In this document: positions 1 to 5,906 of the stretch, piece by piece | How positions within the stretch are numbered: the first letter of the stretch is position 1 | Layout: every line of letters begins with the position of its first letter | NCBI GenBank assembly: GCA_022822245.1 | Contig: JAJECB010000272.1 | Location: 1 to 7,164 of the forward strand | Source: Gammaproteobacteria bacterium | GTDB lineage: Bacteria; Pseudomonadota; Gammaproteobacteria; HK1 | Direction of reading: 5' to 3' | DNA length: 7,164 nucleotides | Program-made: the position numbers and the translations under genes | The notes under the pieces: model-generated | Databases searched by the model: none | Seen by the model: only the letters and a program-made list of their open reading frames with translations | What the model was told of the DNA's origin: nothing

Positions 1-465
1 GCATGGATCGGCTTGCTCTACTACTTCAACTTCGTCCAAGTGCCGGCCATCGCGGAGGCAAATGCGGATCAGGGCGGCCCCGGGCCGGCCGCCATCAACA
101 AGTACGTCGCCCCACGGGCTTTGCTGTGGTTCCGGTGGGCGGCGGTCGTCACCTGGATCTCGGGCGCCCTGTACCTGATGCATCCCAGTTCACCCTGGAG
201 CTTCATGGATGCGTTCACCCTCCAGGGAGACAGTCAGGTGATCGGAGTGGGTGCGTGGCTCGGAACGATCATGCTGTTCAACGTCTGGGTGCTCATCTGG
301 CCCAACCAGAAGAAGGTGCTCGGCATCGTTGCGGCATCGGACGATGAAAAGAACCGTGCGCGCCGGACAGCGCTGCTCGCATCGCGTACGAACACGATGC
401 TCTCGATACCCATGCTCCTGTTCATGGGCGGGGCGTCTCACGGATTGCCGTTCTCCTCGTTCTAA
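1..465 (+). CDS. PuuD-family membrane protein (urate oxidase N-terminal domain), 5' end missing
   Basis: This is the C-terminal 154 residues of an integral membrane protein; the reading frame is open to the first base, so the true start lies outside the window. Membrane-like stretches are visible at the very start (LLYYFNFVQVPAI), around ALLWFRWAAVVTW, around GAWLGTIMLFNVWVLIWP, and near the end (MLSIPMLLFMGGASHG). The patterns YFNFVQ, NVWVLIWPNQKK, SRTNTMLSIPML and GGASHG are those I associate with the N-terminal membrane domain of PuuD, the cytochrome-c-linked urate oxidase of purine breakdown. The protein stops right after GGASHGLPF, so the C-terminal cytochrome c domain of full-length PuuD is absent. 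Short stand-alone members are common and their substrate is not established. A role in urate oxidation is therefore only a family inference. The 127 bp that follow, up to surE, hold no convincing gene or terminator. Confidence 0.8.
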   Translation, partial: AWIGLLYYFNFVQVPAIAEANADQGGPGPAAINKYVAPRALLWFRWAAVVTWISGALYLMHPSSPWSFMDAFTLQGDSQVIGVGAWLGTIMLFNVWVLIWPNQKKVLGIVAASDDEKNRARRTALLASRTNTMLSIPMLLFMGGASHGLPFSSF

Positions 466-592
466 TCCCGTTCTTCGCGGCGGGGGCAGGCTGGGCTTCC
501 GCCGCCATCCGAGATCGGGGGGCGCCGGCCCGGACGTCGGCGTCGCGGCCCACGTCGCGGGTGGCGTCCTCGCGGCATGGTGGCGGTAACCG

Positions 593-1357
593 ATGCGCAT
601 CCTCCTCAGCAATGACGATGGTTACCGGGCGCCGGGGCTCCTGTGCCTGTGGCGGATCCTCTCGAGTCGGTGGGAGGTGACGGTAGCCGCCCCCGACCGG
701 GACCGGAGCGGCGCGAGCAATTCCCTCACCCTTCGCAACCCGCTCCGGGCGGAGCGGCGCGAGAACGGGTTCATCGTGGTCGAGGGGACTCCGACCGACT
801 GCGTGCACCTCGCGCTTACCGGGCTGCTCGACACGGAGCCGGACCTCGTGGTGTCCGGGATCAACGCGGGCGGGAACCTCGGGGACGACGTGCTCTACTC
901 GGGAACGGTGGCGGCGGCGCTCGAAGGCCGCCACCTCGGCCTCCCGGCAATCGCGGTTTCCCTGGTCGGAAGGGACCCGCACTGCTACGAGACCGCAGCC
1001 GCGGTGGTGGAAAGGCTCCTCGGGGCGCTCTCCCATGGCTCCATCCCGCCGGGGACGGTCCTCAACGTGAACGTCCCGGACCTGCCCCTGGATCGGATCG
1101 AAGGGGTGAGGGTGACGCGGCTCGGTCACCGGCACCGCTCCCGTCCGGCAGTGCGCGACCGCGATCCGGCGGGCGAGTCCATCTACTGGTTCGGTGAAGC
1201 GGGCTCGGCCCGGGACAACGCTCCGGACACGGACTTCCACGCCGTGGAGGAGGGCTTCGTTTCCGTGACCCCTCTGCATGCCGACCTCACCCGGCACAGC
1301 TCCCTCGGTACGATCTCGTCGTGGATCGGGAAACTCGGGTTCGACGCGGACTTCTGA
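593..1357 (+). CDS. surE: 5'/3'-nucleotidase SurE
   Basis: SurE is a metal-dependent phosphatase that removes phosphate from nucleoside monophosphates and short polyphosphates in the cytoplasm, and is linked to stationary-phase survival. The 254 residues match the usual length (253 in E. coli). The metal-site residues are all present: the SNDDG motif with D8 and D9, S39 in the PDRDRSGAS segment, and N91 in SGINAGGNLG. The signature DDVLYSGTVAAALEG follows at 99-112, and the C-terminal DTDFHAVEEGFVSVTPL segment is typical. The ATG at 593 is chosen because the family starts with MRILLSNDDG. The Shine-Dalgarno is weak (GGCGGTAA just upstream). Its 3' end overlaps nlpD by 37 bp, implying co-transcription. 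The usual partner pcm is absent. Confidence 0.97.
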   Translation: MRILLSNDDGYRAPGLLCLWRILSSRWEVTVAAPDRDRSGASNSLTLRNPLRAERRENGFIVVEGTPTDCVHLALTGLLDTEPDLVVSGINAGGNLGDDVLYSGTVAAALEGRHLGLPAIAVSLVGRDPHCYETAAAVVERLLGALSHGSIPPGTVLNVNVPDLPLDRIEGVRVTRLGHRHRSRPAVRDRDPAGESIYWFGEAGSARDNAPDTDFHAVEEGFVSVTPLHADLTRHSSLGTISSWIGKLGFDADF

Positions 1358-2100
1358 CCCGTCTTCTCGCCGGCGCCCTGGTGGTGCTGGTCGTCGGCGG
1401 CTGCGGGTTGGGGCCGTGGGGCGGCCGTACATCCGCGCCCGAGGTGCGCGAGCCGAGGGCGGCCACGGAGCGGCCGAGCGGCAAGCGGCCCGCCGTGCAC
1501 GTGGTGCGCCGGGGGGAGAACCTTTCGTCCATCGCCTGGCGATACGGTCTCGACTACCGTTCCATCGCGCGCTGGAACCGCATCCGTCCTCCCTACGTCA
1601 TCCATCCGGGGCAGAGGCTCGCGCTGCGCGGCGCCCCGGCCTCGGGCTCGACCGGGCGGGCGCAGGGAACGAAGGCCGGGGCCGGGGCCGGCGCGAAGCG
1701 TCCCGCGGCCTCGGCCGCGGCCCCGGTTCCGGCCGGGGGCTGGACCTGGCCCGCCCGGGGGCAGCTCATTCGGGGCTTCGGCAAGGGCCATCGCGGAGGG
1801 ATCGACATCGCCGGACGGCGCGGGCAGCCGGTGGTGGCGGCGCGGGACGGACGGGTGGTCTATACCGGGAGCGGCCTCGTCGGCTACGGGCGCCTCGTCA
1901 TCGTCAAGCACGGCGAGCGGCTCCTTACCGCCTACGCCCACAACGATCGGGTGCTCGTGAAGGAAGGACAGGCGGTTCGGGCGGGTCAGAAGATCGCCGA
2001 GATGGGGAGCACCGGCGCCGAGCGGGTGAAGCTGCACTTCGAGGTCCGGCGGGACGGAAAGCCGCTGAATCCGCTGAAGTATCTCCCCCGGCGGAGCTAG
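1321..2100 (+). CDS. nlpD: NlpD-like lipoprotein: LysM plus degenerate M23 (LytM) domain
   Basis: Probable outer-membrane lipoprotein that activates cell-wall amidases during division, as NlpD does for AmiC in E. coli. Residues 1-28 form a lipoprotein signal: Arg-rich start, hydrophobic core, lipobox VVGGC with C28. A LysM peptidoglycan-binding repeat spans about 58-102 (VHVVRRGENLSSIAWRYG to HPGQRLAL). An Ala/Gly/Pro-rich linker covers about 103-140 and the M23 fold about 141-256 (IDIAG, AYAHND, MGSTG, LHFEVR, NPLKYL). The active-enzyme HxxxD motif is altered: H157 and D162 are four residues apart. The HLH of active enzymes reads KLH here. It is therefore probably a non-catalytic activator, like E. 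coli NlpD. The start is GTG at 1321, inside surE; no later start keeps the whole signal peptide, and no clear Shine-Dalgarno is visible. rpoS does not follow. Confidence 0.92.
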   Translation: MDRETRVRRGLLTRLLAGALVVLVVGGCGLGPWGGRTSAPEVREPRAATERPSGKRPAVHVVRRGENLSSIAWRYGLDYRSIARWNRIRPPYVIHPGQRLALRGAPASGSTGRAQGTKAGAGAGAKRPAASAAAPVPAGGWTWPARGQLIRGFGKGHRGGIDIAGRRGQPVVAARDGRVVYTGSGLVGYGRLVIVKHGERLLTAYAHNDRVLVKEGQAVRAGQKIAEMGSTGAERVKLHFEVRRDGKPLNPLKYLPRRS

Positions 2101-2141
2101 CCGGGTGGGGTCGGGCGGAGGCAGCGTAGGGTCGGGCCGAA

Positions 2142-2531
2142 TCAAGCTCCGACGGCGTTCCCCGATCGGATGGGAAGGAGGCCCGCGACCACCTCGCGGC
2201 TCTCCGCCGCAAGCACGTTGAACGTCCGGCAGGCCGCGGCCGTGTCCATGACCTCGACGCCGAGGCCGGCCTCCACGAAGGGGAGAAGGAGCTCCGGCGC
2301 CGGAAACGCCTGGCGGACGCCGGTCCCGAGGAGAACCACCTCGGGGTCGTGCGCGACGATCTGCCGGAGGTGTTCCTCGTCGAGATCGTCCGGGACCACC
2401 GGCGGCCAGGGAGTGACCGTGCCGTCCGCGCTGATGATGATGCCGTGGCGAACGATCCGCTCGCCGATCGCGAAGTAGCCCGCCCCGTAGGAGGTGATCC
2501 GGGTCGCCCCGGCGTCCGCGTGCAGCTTCAT
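2142..2531 (-). CDS. Mth938-like (DUF498/NDUFAF3 family) protein
   Basis: Small single-domain protein of 129 residues in the Mth938 / Xcc1710 fold family (PF04430), which also contains the mitochondrial complex I assembly factor NDUFAF3. Its bacterial function is not known. Family hallmarks are clear: [19 protein letters not shown] at about 15-33, [13 protein letters not shown] at about 65-77, and [20 protein letters not shown] at about 90-109, followed by a V-A-G-L-L segment. The ATG at 2529-2531 is preceded on its own strand by GGGGA, a plausible Shine-Dalgarno. It converges on nlpD with 41 bp between stop codons and diverges from adk with 70 bp between starts, so it is probably transcribed alone. 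Identification of the family is secure; the role is not. Confidence 0.92.
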   Translation of the reverse strand: MKLHADAGATRITSYGAGYFAIGERIVRHGIIISADGTVTPWPPVVPDDLDEEHLRQIVAHDPEVVLLGTGVRQAFPAPELLLPFVEAGLGVEVMDTAAACRTFNVLAAESREVVAGLLPIRSGNAVGA

Positions 2532-2562
2532 CGTCGTTCCCCGGGGTCGGTCGTCCGGCCCG

Positions 2563-2568
2563 TATAAT
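2563..2568 (+). promoter_or_regulatory. Candidate sigma-70 -10 box for adk
   Basis: A perfect TATAAT hexamer lies 33 bp before the adk start, in the 70-bp divergent spacer and in an otherwise very GC-rich stretch. No recognisable TTGACA lies 16-18 bp upstream, and there is no TGn extension. Transcription would start around 2575 and give a short leader. The call rests on the exact -10 match and its position. Confidence 0.45.
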
Positions 2569-2601
2569 CCGCCGCTGGTCCCTCAGGGCAAGCTCTCGCG
2601 C

Positions 2602-3252
2602 ATGCGCATCATCCTACTCGGCGGTCCGGGCTCGGGCAAAGGCACGCAGGCCGGCTTCCTCACCCGACACTTCGGCATTCCCCAGGTCTCGAGCGGCGAC
2701 ATGCTCCGGGCGGCGGTGCGCGAAGGAACCGCGCTCGGACGAAAGGCCAAGGGGATCATGGATTCGGGCGCGCTCGTCCCGGACGACCTCATCGTCGCGA
2801 TGGTAGGAGAGCGCCTCGACCGCCCCGACTGTTCGGAAGGCTTCGTGCTCGACGGGTTCCCGCGCACCATCCCCCAGGCCGAAGCGTTGCGCGATGCGGG
2901 AATCGTCGTCGACACCGTGATCGAGATTGCGGTGGACGACGAGGAGATCGTGGTGCGAATGAGCGGGCGGCGCGTCCATCCCGCGTCCGGGCGCGTCTAC
3001 CACGCGGTCCACAACCCCCCGCGCGTGGAGGGGCGCGACGACGAGACGGGCGACGAGCTCATTCAGCGCGACGACGACCGGGAGGAGACCGTGCGTACCC
3101 GTCTTGCGGTCTACCGCGAACAGACCGAGCCTCTCGTCGACTACTACCGGGGACTCGCGGAGCGGGGCGAGCTTCACTACGCGCGAATCGAGGGCACGGG
3201 CGAGGTCGAGGAGGTCCGGTCGCGGGCCATCGAGGCGGTGCTCGCCGCCTGA
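2602..3252 (+). CDS. adk: Adenylate kinase
   Basis: Adk catalyses ATP + AMP to 2 ADP in the cytoplasm and sets the adenylate balance. The 216 residues match the long bacterial form (214 in E. coli). The P-loop GGPGSGKGT is at 7-15, the [10 protein letters not shown]-binding segment at 30-36, and DGFPRT at 84-89. The LID domain spans about 121-160 ([13 protein letters not shown] to LIQRDDD), with the conserved arginines R123, R156 and R167. The four zinc cysteines of Gram-positive LIDs are absent, as usual in proteobacteria. The frame is open upstream to 2494, but ATG 2602 is chosen because the family begins with MRIILLG directly before the P-loop, and the extension would overlap the divergent gene. 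The ribosome site is weak (AGGGCA about 11 bp upstream). Confidence 0.97.
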   Translation: MRIILLGGPGSGKGTQAGFLTRHFGIPQVSSGDMLRAAVREGTALGRKAKGIMDSGALVPDDLIVAMVGERLDRPDCSEGFVLDGFPRTIPQAEALRDAGIVVDTVIEIAVDDEEIVVRMSGRRVHPASGRVYHAVHNPPRVEGRDDETGDELIQRDDDREETVRTRLAVYREQTEPLVDYYRGLAERGELHYARIEGTGEVEEVRSRAIEAVLAA

Positions 3253-3326
3253 CCTCGCGGGAAAGAAGTGCGCTGGGGGCAGGGCAGTGCGTGGCATGGG
3301 GGGGCCAGGGAGCGGGCTGAAGTCGA

Positions 3327-3355
3327 TTGCGGCGATCGGCCGGTCGTGAAACAAT
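3327..3355 (+). promoter_or_regulatory. Candidate promoter for rppH (extended -10)
   Basis: TTGCGG (3327-3332) and AACAAT (3350-3355) are separated by 17 bp, and TG at 3347-3348 is correctly placed for an extended -10 (TGaAACAAT). Each hexamer is only a partial match. The spacer holds an imperfect 14-bp palindrome (3333-3346). The site lies 27 bp before the rppH start, in the 129-bp adk-rppH gap. Weak call from pattern only. Confidence 0.35.
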
Positions 3356-3381
3356 GAATTGCCACCCGAGAGGCGACTCCC

Positions 3382-3936
3382 GTGATCGATCCAGACGGCT
3401 ACCGGCCGGGCGTTGGCATGGTCGTGTCCAACCAGCGGCGCCAAGTTGTGTGGGCGCGGCGGATCGGGCGAAGGGACGCGTGGCAGTTTCCGCAGGGTGG
3501 TATTCACCACGGTGAGGCGCCCGAGGAGGCGGTGTTCCGCGAGCTCCACGAGGAGCTCGGGCTCGCGCCGGAGTCCGTCGAGGTGCTGGGTGCGACGACC
3601 GGGTGGCTCCGCTACGACATTCCCCGGCACTTCCTGCGCCGCGACCGGCACCCCGTGTGCATCGGGCAGAAGCAGCGCTGGTTCCTCCTCCGCCTGCTGT
3701 CGGACGACAGCGCGATCCGTATCGACGCCCACTCCAGGCCGGAGTTCGACCGCTGGCGGTGGGTGGAGTACTGGGAGCCGGCCCGGGAGGTGGTGTTCTT
3801 CAAGCGCTTCGTCTACCGGCGCGCGCTTGCGGAGCTCGCACCCATCCTGGGCGTCGAGGCTCGGCCGAAGAACGAGCGCCCGACCTCGCGCCGCCGGACC
3901 GGGCCGCGCTGGCCGCGCGCGTCTCGCTCGAGCTGA
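3382..3936 (+). CDS. rppH: RNA pyrophosphohydrolase RppH (Nudix)
   Basis: RppH removes pyrophosphate from the 5' end of triphosphorylated RNAs, so that RNase E can start decay. The complete Nudix box GX5EX7REUXEEXGU is at 39-61 (G39, E45, R53-E54-L55, E57-E58, G60-L61); the metal ligands E54, E57 and E58 are intact. Features of this subfamily are the start with [19 protein letters not shown] at 34-41, GWLRYDIP at 74-81 and [13 protein letters not shown] at 93-105. The 184 residues are slightly longer than E. coli RppH; the extra part is an Arg/Ser/Pro-rich tail from about 160. The start is GTG at 3382, supported by GAGAGG at 3368-3373 with 8-bp spacing. The unknown gene at 3961 begins 24 bp after its stop, so the two are probably co-transcribed. 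Confidence 0.95.
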   Translation: MIDPDGYRPGVGMVVSNQRRQVVWARRIGRRDAWQFPQGGIHHGEAPEEAVFRELHEELGLAPESVEVLGATTGWLRYDIPRHFLRRDRHPVCIGQKQRWFLLRLLSDDSAIRIDAHSRPEFDRWRWVEYWEPAREVVFFKRFVYRRALAELAPILGVEARPKNERPTSRRRTGPRWPRASRSS

Positions 3937-3960
3937 CTCCCACTCCCACCGGGTGCGGCC

Positions 3961-4428
3961 ATGAAACATGAAGCGGAAGACGCGTCCTACGAGCCGGACT
4001 GGGACATTCCCCTCACCGTCACGGTGACCGCGGCTTCGGTCATCGATACCGTCTTCGCCACCGCGTTCTCGGTCCATACCGGAACGGAGTCCTGCATCAA
4101 TCCCGAGCTCGCGGTCGTCGACATCGTCGCCCCGGACGACAACGGCGGGAACTTCAGTCGCTACGTCGAGCAGGAGTACGCGGAGGATTCCGACCCCGAG
4201 GCGTTGTGGCACGACTGGACGGTGGAGTTGAAGATCGGCGCGACCTACGTCGTGGGGCACTGGTGGACGCGCGCGTCGGGGAGCCCCGCCGACTGGGAGT
4301 GGTGCGCGAAAGAGGCGGAGCAGGCGTTTCACCAGGCGGCCCTGTTCGTCGGCAAGCGGGTGCGCAAGGGCCTCGTCGTCGAGCATACCTCCTGGTCCTC
4401 GGAGCGCGGCCCGCGCGTCCATCACTGA
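3961..4428 (+). CDS. Hypothetical protein, 155 aa, family not recognised
   Basis: I do not recognise this protein. It is acidic in its first half and Trp-rich in the middle (W at about 83, 86, 100, 101, 111 and 113). It has no signal peptide or convincing membrane segment, so it is probably cytoplasmic. A predicted beta-rich start (IPLTVTVTAASVIDTVFATA, about 16-35) is followed by an acidic loop (QEYAEDSDPEALWHDW). A likely helix (CAKEAEQAFHQAALFVGKRV) precedes the basic C-terminus. Composition and G/C-ended codons match real genes in the window. ATG 3961 is the first start after the rppH stop in the same frame; no good Shine-Dalgarno precedes it, so translation may depend on coupling to rppH 24 bp upstream. 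The inverted repeat at 4446 follows its stop. Confidence 0.75.
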   Translation: MKHEAEDASYEPDWDIPLTVTVTAASVIDTVFATAFSVHTGTESCINPELAVVDIVAPDDNGGNFSRYVEQEYAEDSDPEALWHDWTVELKIGATYVVGHWWTRASGSPADWEWCAKEAEQAFHQAALFVGKRVRKGLVVEHTSWSSERGPRVHH

Positions 4429-4445
4429 ACCGGAGCCCGGCCGGG

Positions 4446-4528
4446 GAAAACGGGGTCAGAGTGGATTTTTCCGGCGCGGTGGCGGGAGCCGGCCGAGAAG
4501 CGGAAGAATCCACTCTGACCCCATTTTC
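4446..4528. repeat. Long imperfect inverted repeat (GGGGTCAGAGTGGATT arms), REP/MITE-like
   Basis: Left arm 4446-4473 and right arm 4501-4528 are reverse complements over 28 bp, with one mismatch (4451/4523) and one G-T type pair (4468/4506). They contain the identical core GGGGTCAGAGTGGATT. The 27-bp loop is GC-rich and can form a smaller CCGGC/GCCGG stem. The element contains no ORF of its own. It sits in the 123-bp gap between the 155-aa gene and the convergent tdh, so an RNA hairpin here could end transcription from both sides, although no long T-run follows either arm. From memory, palindromes carrying GGGGTCAGAG are dispersed in some gammaproteobacterial genomes, sometimes near REP-associated (RAYT) transposases. 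The mobile-element reading is an inference. Confidence 0.8.
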
Positions 4529-4551
4529 GGGGCCCCGCCGCGAAGACGGCT

Positions 4552-5520
4552 TCAGCGGCGTGCGAGCTTTTCCCGCACTCCGTTCAGCATCGTCTCGACC
4601 AGCGCGGAGAGGTCGTACTCCGGCTTCCATCCCCAATCCTCGCGGGCCACCGAGTCGTCCATGGAATCGGGCCAGGAATCGGCAATCGCCTGGCGGAAGT
4701 CGGGCTCGAAGTCACAGGTGAATCCGTCGACCCGTTCGGCGACTGTCGCGGCCAGCTCGCCGGCCGTGAAACTCAGTGCCGAGACGTTGTAGCTGGTCCG
4801 CACCGTGATTCGCGACGAGTCCGCCGCCATGAGCTCCATCGTCGCCCGGATGGCGTCGTCCATGTACATCAGGGGCAGCACGGTGGCCGCATCGACGAAA
4901 CAGGTGTAGTGCCCCCGAGTGACGGCCGCGGTGAAGATCTCAACCGAGTAGTCGGTCGTTCCGCCTCCGGAGAACGCTTCGTAGCTCACGAGGCCCGGAT
5001 AGCGGAGCCCGCGGACGTCGAGGCCGTGCCTGGCCCAGTAGTAGTGGCACAGGTTCTCGCCCGCCACCTTGGTGACGCCGTACATCGTCGTGGGCTCGAG
5101 GACGGTGCGCTGCGGCGTATGGACCAATGGAGTGGTGGGTCCGAACACGGCGATGGAGCTCGGCCAGAAGACCTGGCTCATCTCGAACTCGACGCCGAGG
5201 TCGAGGACGTTCTTGAGACTGCCGAGGTTGACGCGCCAGGCCCGCTCGGGGTTCCTCTCGCCGTCGGCGGAGAGAAGCGTCGCCAGGTGGTAGATGGCGC
5301 CGATGTCGTGAGCGCGGACGAGCCCTCGCAGGGCGTCCTCGTCCGTGGCGTCGATCGTCACGAACGGGCCTGCGTTCCGGAACGACTCGTCGGGCAGCGT
5401 CCGGTGCGCCGCCGCGATGACGTTCTCGGGCCCGTACCGCCTGCGAAGGGCCGGGACCAGTTCCGTGCCGACCTGGCCCGCGGCCCCGGTCACGAGGATC
5501 TTTCGATTGCGGTTCGACAT
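4552..5520 (-). CDS. L-threonine 3-dehydrogenase, SDR type
   Basis: NAD-dependent oxidation of L-threonine to 2-amino-3-ketobutyrate, the first step of threonine breakdown to glycine and acetyl-CoA. This is the extended short-chain dehydrogenase form (as in Flavobacterium and animals), not the zinc Tdh of E. coli. The 322 residues are the usual length. The Rossmann motif TGAAGQVG is at 11-18 (G12, G15, G18). Catalytic residues are S121/S122 in PSSIAVFG and Y147/K151 in YGVTK. Marks of this enzyme against other epimerases are RYPGLVS (173-179), GGGTTDYSVEIF (185-196), PLMYMDDAIRA (216-226), RTSYNVSALSFT (241-252) and the C-terminal ADSWPDSMDDSVAREDWGWKPEYDL. ATG 5520 has AAGGG 7 bp upstream on its strand. 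The usual partner kbl is not beside it on either side within the window. Confidence 0.93.
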   Translation of the reverse strand: MSNRNRKILVTGAAGQVGTELVPALRRRYGPENVIAAAHRTLPDESFRNAGPFVTIDATDEDALRGLVRAHDIGAIYHLATLLSADGERNPERAWRVNLGSLKNVLDLGVEFEMSQVFWPSSIAVFGPTTPLVHTPQRTVLEPTTMYGVTKVAGENLCHYYWARHGLDVRGLRYPGLVSYEAFSGGGTTDYSVEIFTAAVTRGHYTCFVDAATVLPLMYMDDAIRATMELMAADSSRITVRTSYNVSALSFTAGELAATVAERVDGFTCDFEPDFRQAIADSWPDSMDDSVAREDWGWKPEYDLSALVETMLNGVREKLARR

Positions 5521-5597
5521 GCGCGGTCCCTTCTTGGGTTCCGGGGCGCCGAAACCACCGGAATGGACTCCGCCGGACCCGACCCCGTTGCGGACGC

Positions 5598-5603
5598 ATC
5601 ATA
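5598..5603 (-). promoter_or_regulatory. Possible -10 box for tdh
   Basis: On the minus strand this reads TATGAT, five of six matches to the consensus, 77 bp before the tdh start and in an AT-richer patch of the intergenic region. No matching -35 is seen at 16-18 bp, and there is no TGn extension, so the call is weak. Confidence 0.25.
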
Positions 5604-5644
5604 CCCTCGTGCCGGCGCTCCGCTTTGGACTAACATTCCCCGCG

Positions 5645-5666
5645 GACCGGCCGGTGGAGGCCGGTC
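5645..5666 (+). promoter_or_regulatory. GC-rich hairpin before the 31-codon ORF
   Basis: GACCGGCC (5645-5652) and GGCCGGTC (5659-5666) form a perfect 8-bp stem with a 6-base loop. It ends 6 bp before the GGAAGGAG Shine-Dalgarno of the small ORF at 5683. A second GGCC at 5667-5670 offers an alternative pairing. There is no T-run, so a simple terminator is unlikely; it could affect ribosome access. The structure is directly visible; any function is inference. Confidence 0.45.
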
Positions 5667-5682
5667 GGCCGGAAGGAGCGGC

Positions 5683-5778
5683 ATGCCTCGCCGGATGACA
5701 CGGAATCGCTTTCGAGGACCGCGGATCGCCAGCATGACGCAGCCAGACACCTTGAACGACCCGGAAATTGACAGGTGA
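5683..5778 (+). CDS. Possible small ORF, 31 aa, strong Shine-Dalgarno
   Basis: ATG 5683 is preceded by GGAAGGAG (5671-5678) four bases upstream: a near-ideal ribosome site, though with short spacing. The encoded peptide is Arg-rich at first (MPRRMTRNRFRGPRI) and acidic/polar later (TQPDTLNDPEIDR). It has no membrane segment and no family I recognise. The TGA lies inside the TTGAC-N6-GTCAA palindrome. It could be a regulatory leader ORF for the downstream oxygenase operon, a small protein, or the stump of a decayed gene. Real translation is uncertain; the main support is the ribosome site and position. Confidence 0.35.
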   Translation: MPRRMTRNRFRGPRIASMTQPDTLNDPEIDR

Positions 5779-5783
5779 GTCAA
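5768..5783. promoter_or_regulatory. Palindrome TTGAC-N6-GTCAA, candidate operator
   Basis: TTGACAGGTGAGTCAA has perfect 5-bp arms around a 6-base centre. It is flanked by AAA on the left and ATTTT on the right, so the symmetry continues with a one-base offset. It is one of the most AT-rich spots in the window and lies 124 bp before the CmcJ-like gene. This is the form of a dimeric regulator site, but the regulator cannot be named. The left half includes TTGACA, a perfect -35 hexamer, but no suitable -10 follows. Confidence 0.45.
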
Positions 5784-5859
5784 ATTTTCGAAGCGCGTTT
5801 CCGGCATGAGAGGTACGAGGCTGCTACCGGTATGGCATGCTGCGGTTCGGAGGAATTCG

Positions 5860-5904
5860 ATGGCTTCGAACATGTCCCGTCGGTCTGAGAGGCAGCCTCG
5901 CTAG
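5860..5904 (+). CDS. Possible 14-codon leader peptide ORF coupled to the CmcJ-like gene
   Basis: ATG 5860 is preceded by GGAGGA (5849-5854) at 5-bp spacing, the best ribosome site in the window. It encodes MASNMSRRSERQPR and ends with TAG at 5902-5904, just two bases before the ATG of the CmcJ-like gene at 5907. That gene lacks a well-spaced ribosome site of its own (GAGAGG is 14 bp away), so ribosomes ending the leader could restart there. The peptide has no run of one amino acid as in classic attenuation leaders, but is rich in Arg (4 of 14) and Ser (3 of 14). It is too short to be sure; chance is possible. Confidence 0.45.
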   Translation: MASNMSRRSERQPR

Positions 5905-5906
5905 AC

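Noticed and set aside
435..592. Hydrophobic stretch (AVLLVLIPFFAAGAG) in the third frame after the PuuD-like gene, resembling a signal peptide
   Set aside because: There is no usable start codon or ribosome site, and the continuation is Arg/Ser-rich without a recognisable domain.
2108..2137. 9-bp direct repeat GGGTCGGGC at 2108-2116 and 2129-2137
   Set aside because: It is short, only two copies are present, and it is G/C-only except for one T; expected by chance in this composition.
1183..2145. 320-codon minus-strand frame and a 283-codon plus-strand frame over nlpD
   Set aside because: Both are Arg/Pro/Gly/Ala-rich shadows of surE and nlpD, which have signal peptide, LysM and M23 motifs in the chosen frame.
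2494..2601. N-terminal extension of adenylate kinase using a start at 2494
   Set aside because: It would place 36 residues of non-conserved sequence before the P-loop and overlap both the divergent gene and the TATAAT box.
2614..4425. 603-codon open frame on the minus strand
   Set aside because: It runs antisense across adk, rppH and the 155-aa gene. The translation is Arg/Pro/His-rich and low in complexity, without recognisable motifs: a typical GC-rich shadow frame.
5768..5783. FNR/Anr-type site
   Set aside because: The half-sites resemble TTGAT...ATCAA, but the spacing is 6 rather than 4 and the fifth base differs.
5768..5796. TTGACA as the -35 box of a promoter for the CmcJ-like gene
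   Set aside because: No -10-like hexamer is found 16-18 bp downstream (the region reads GAAGCGC), so only the palindrome is reported.
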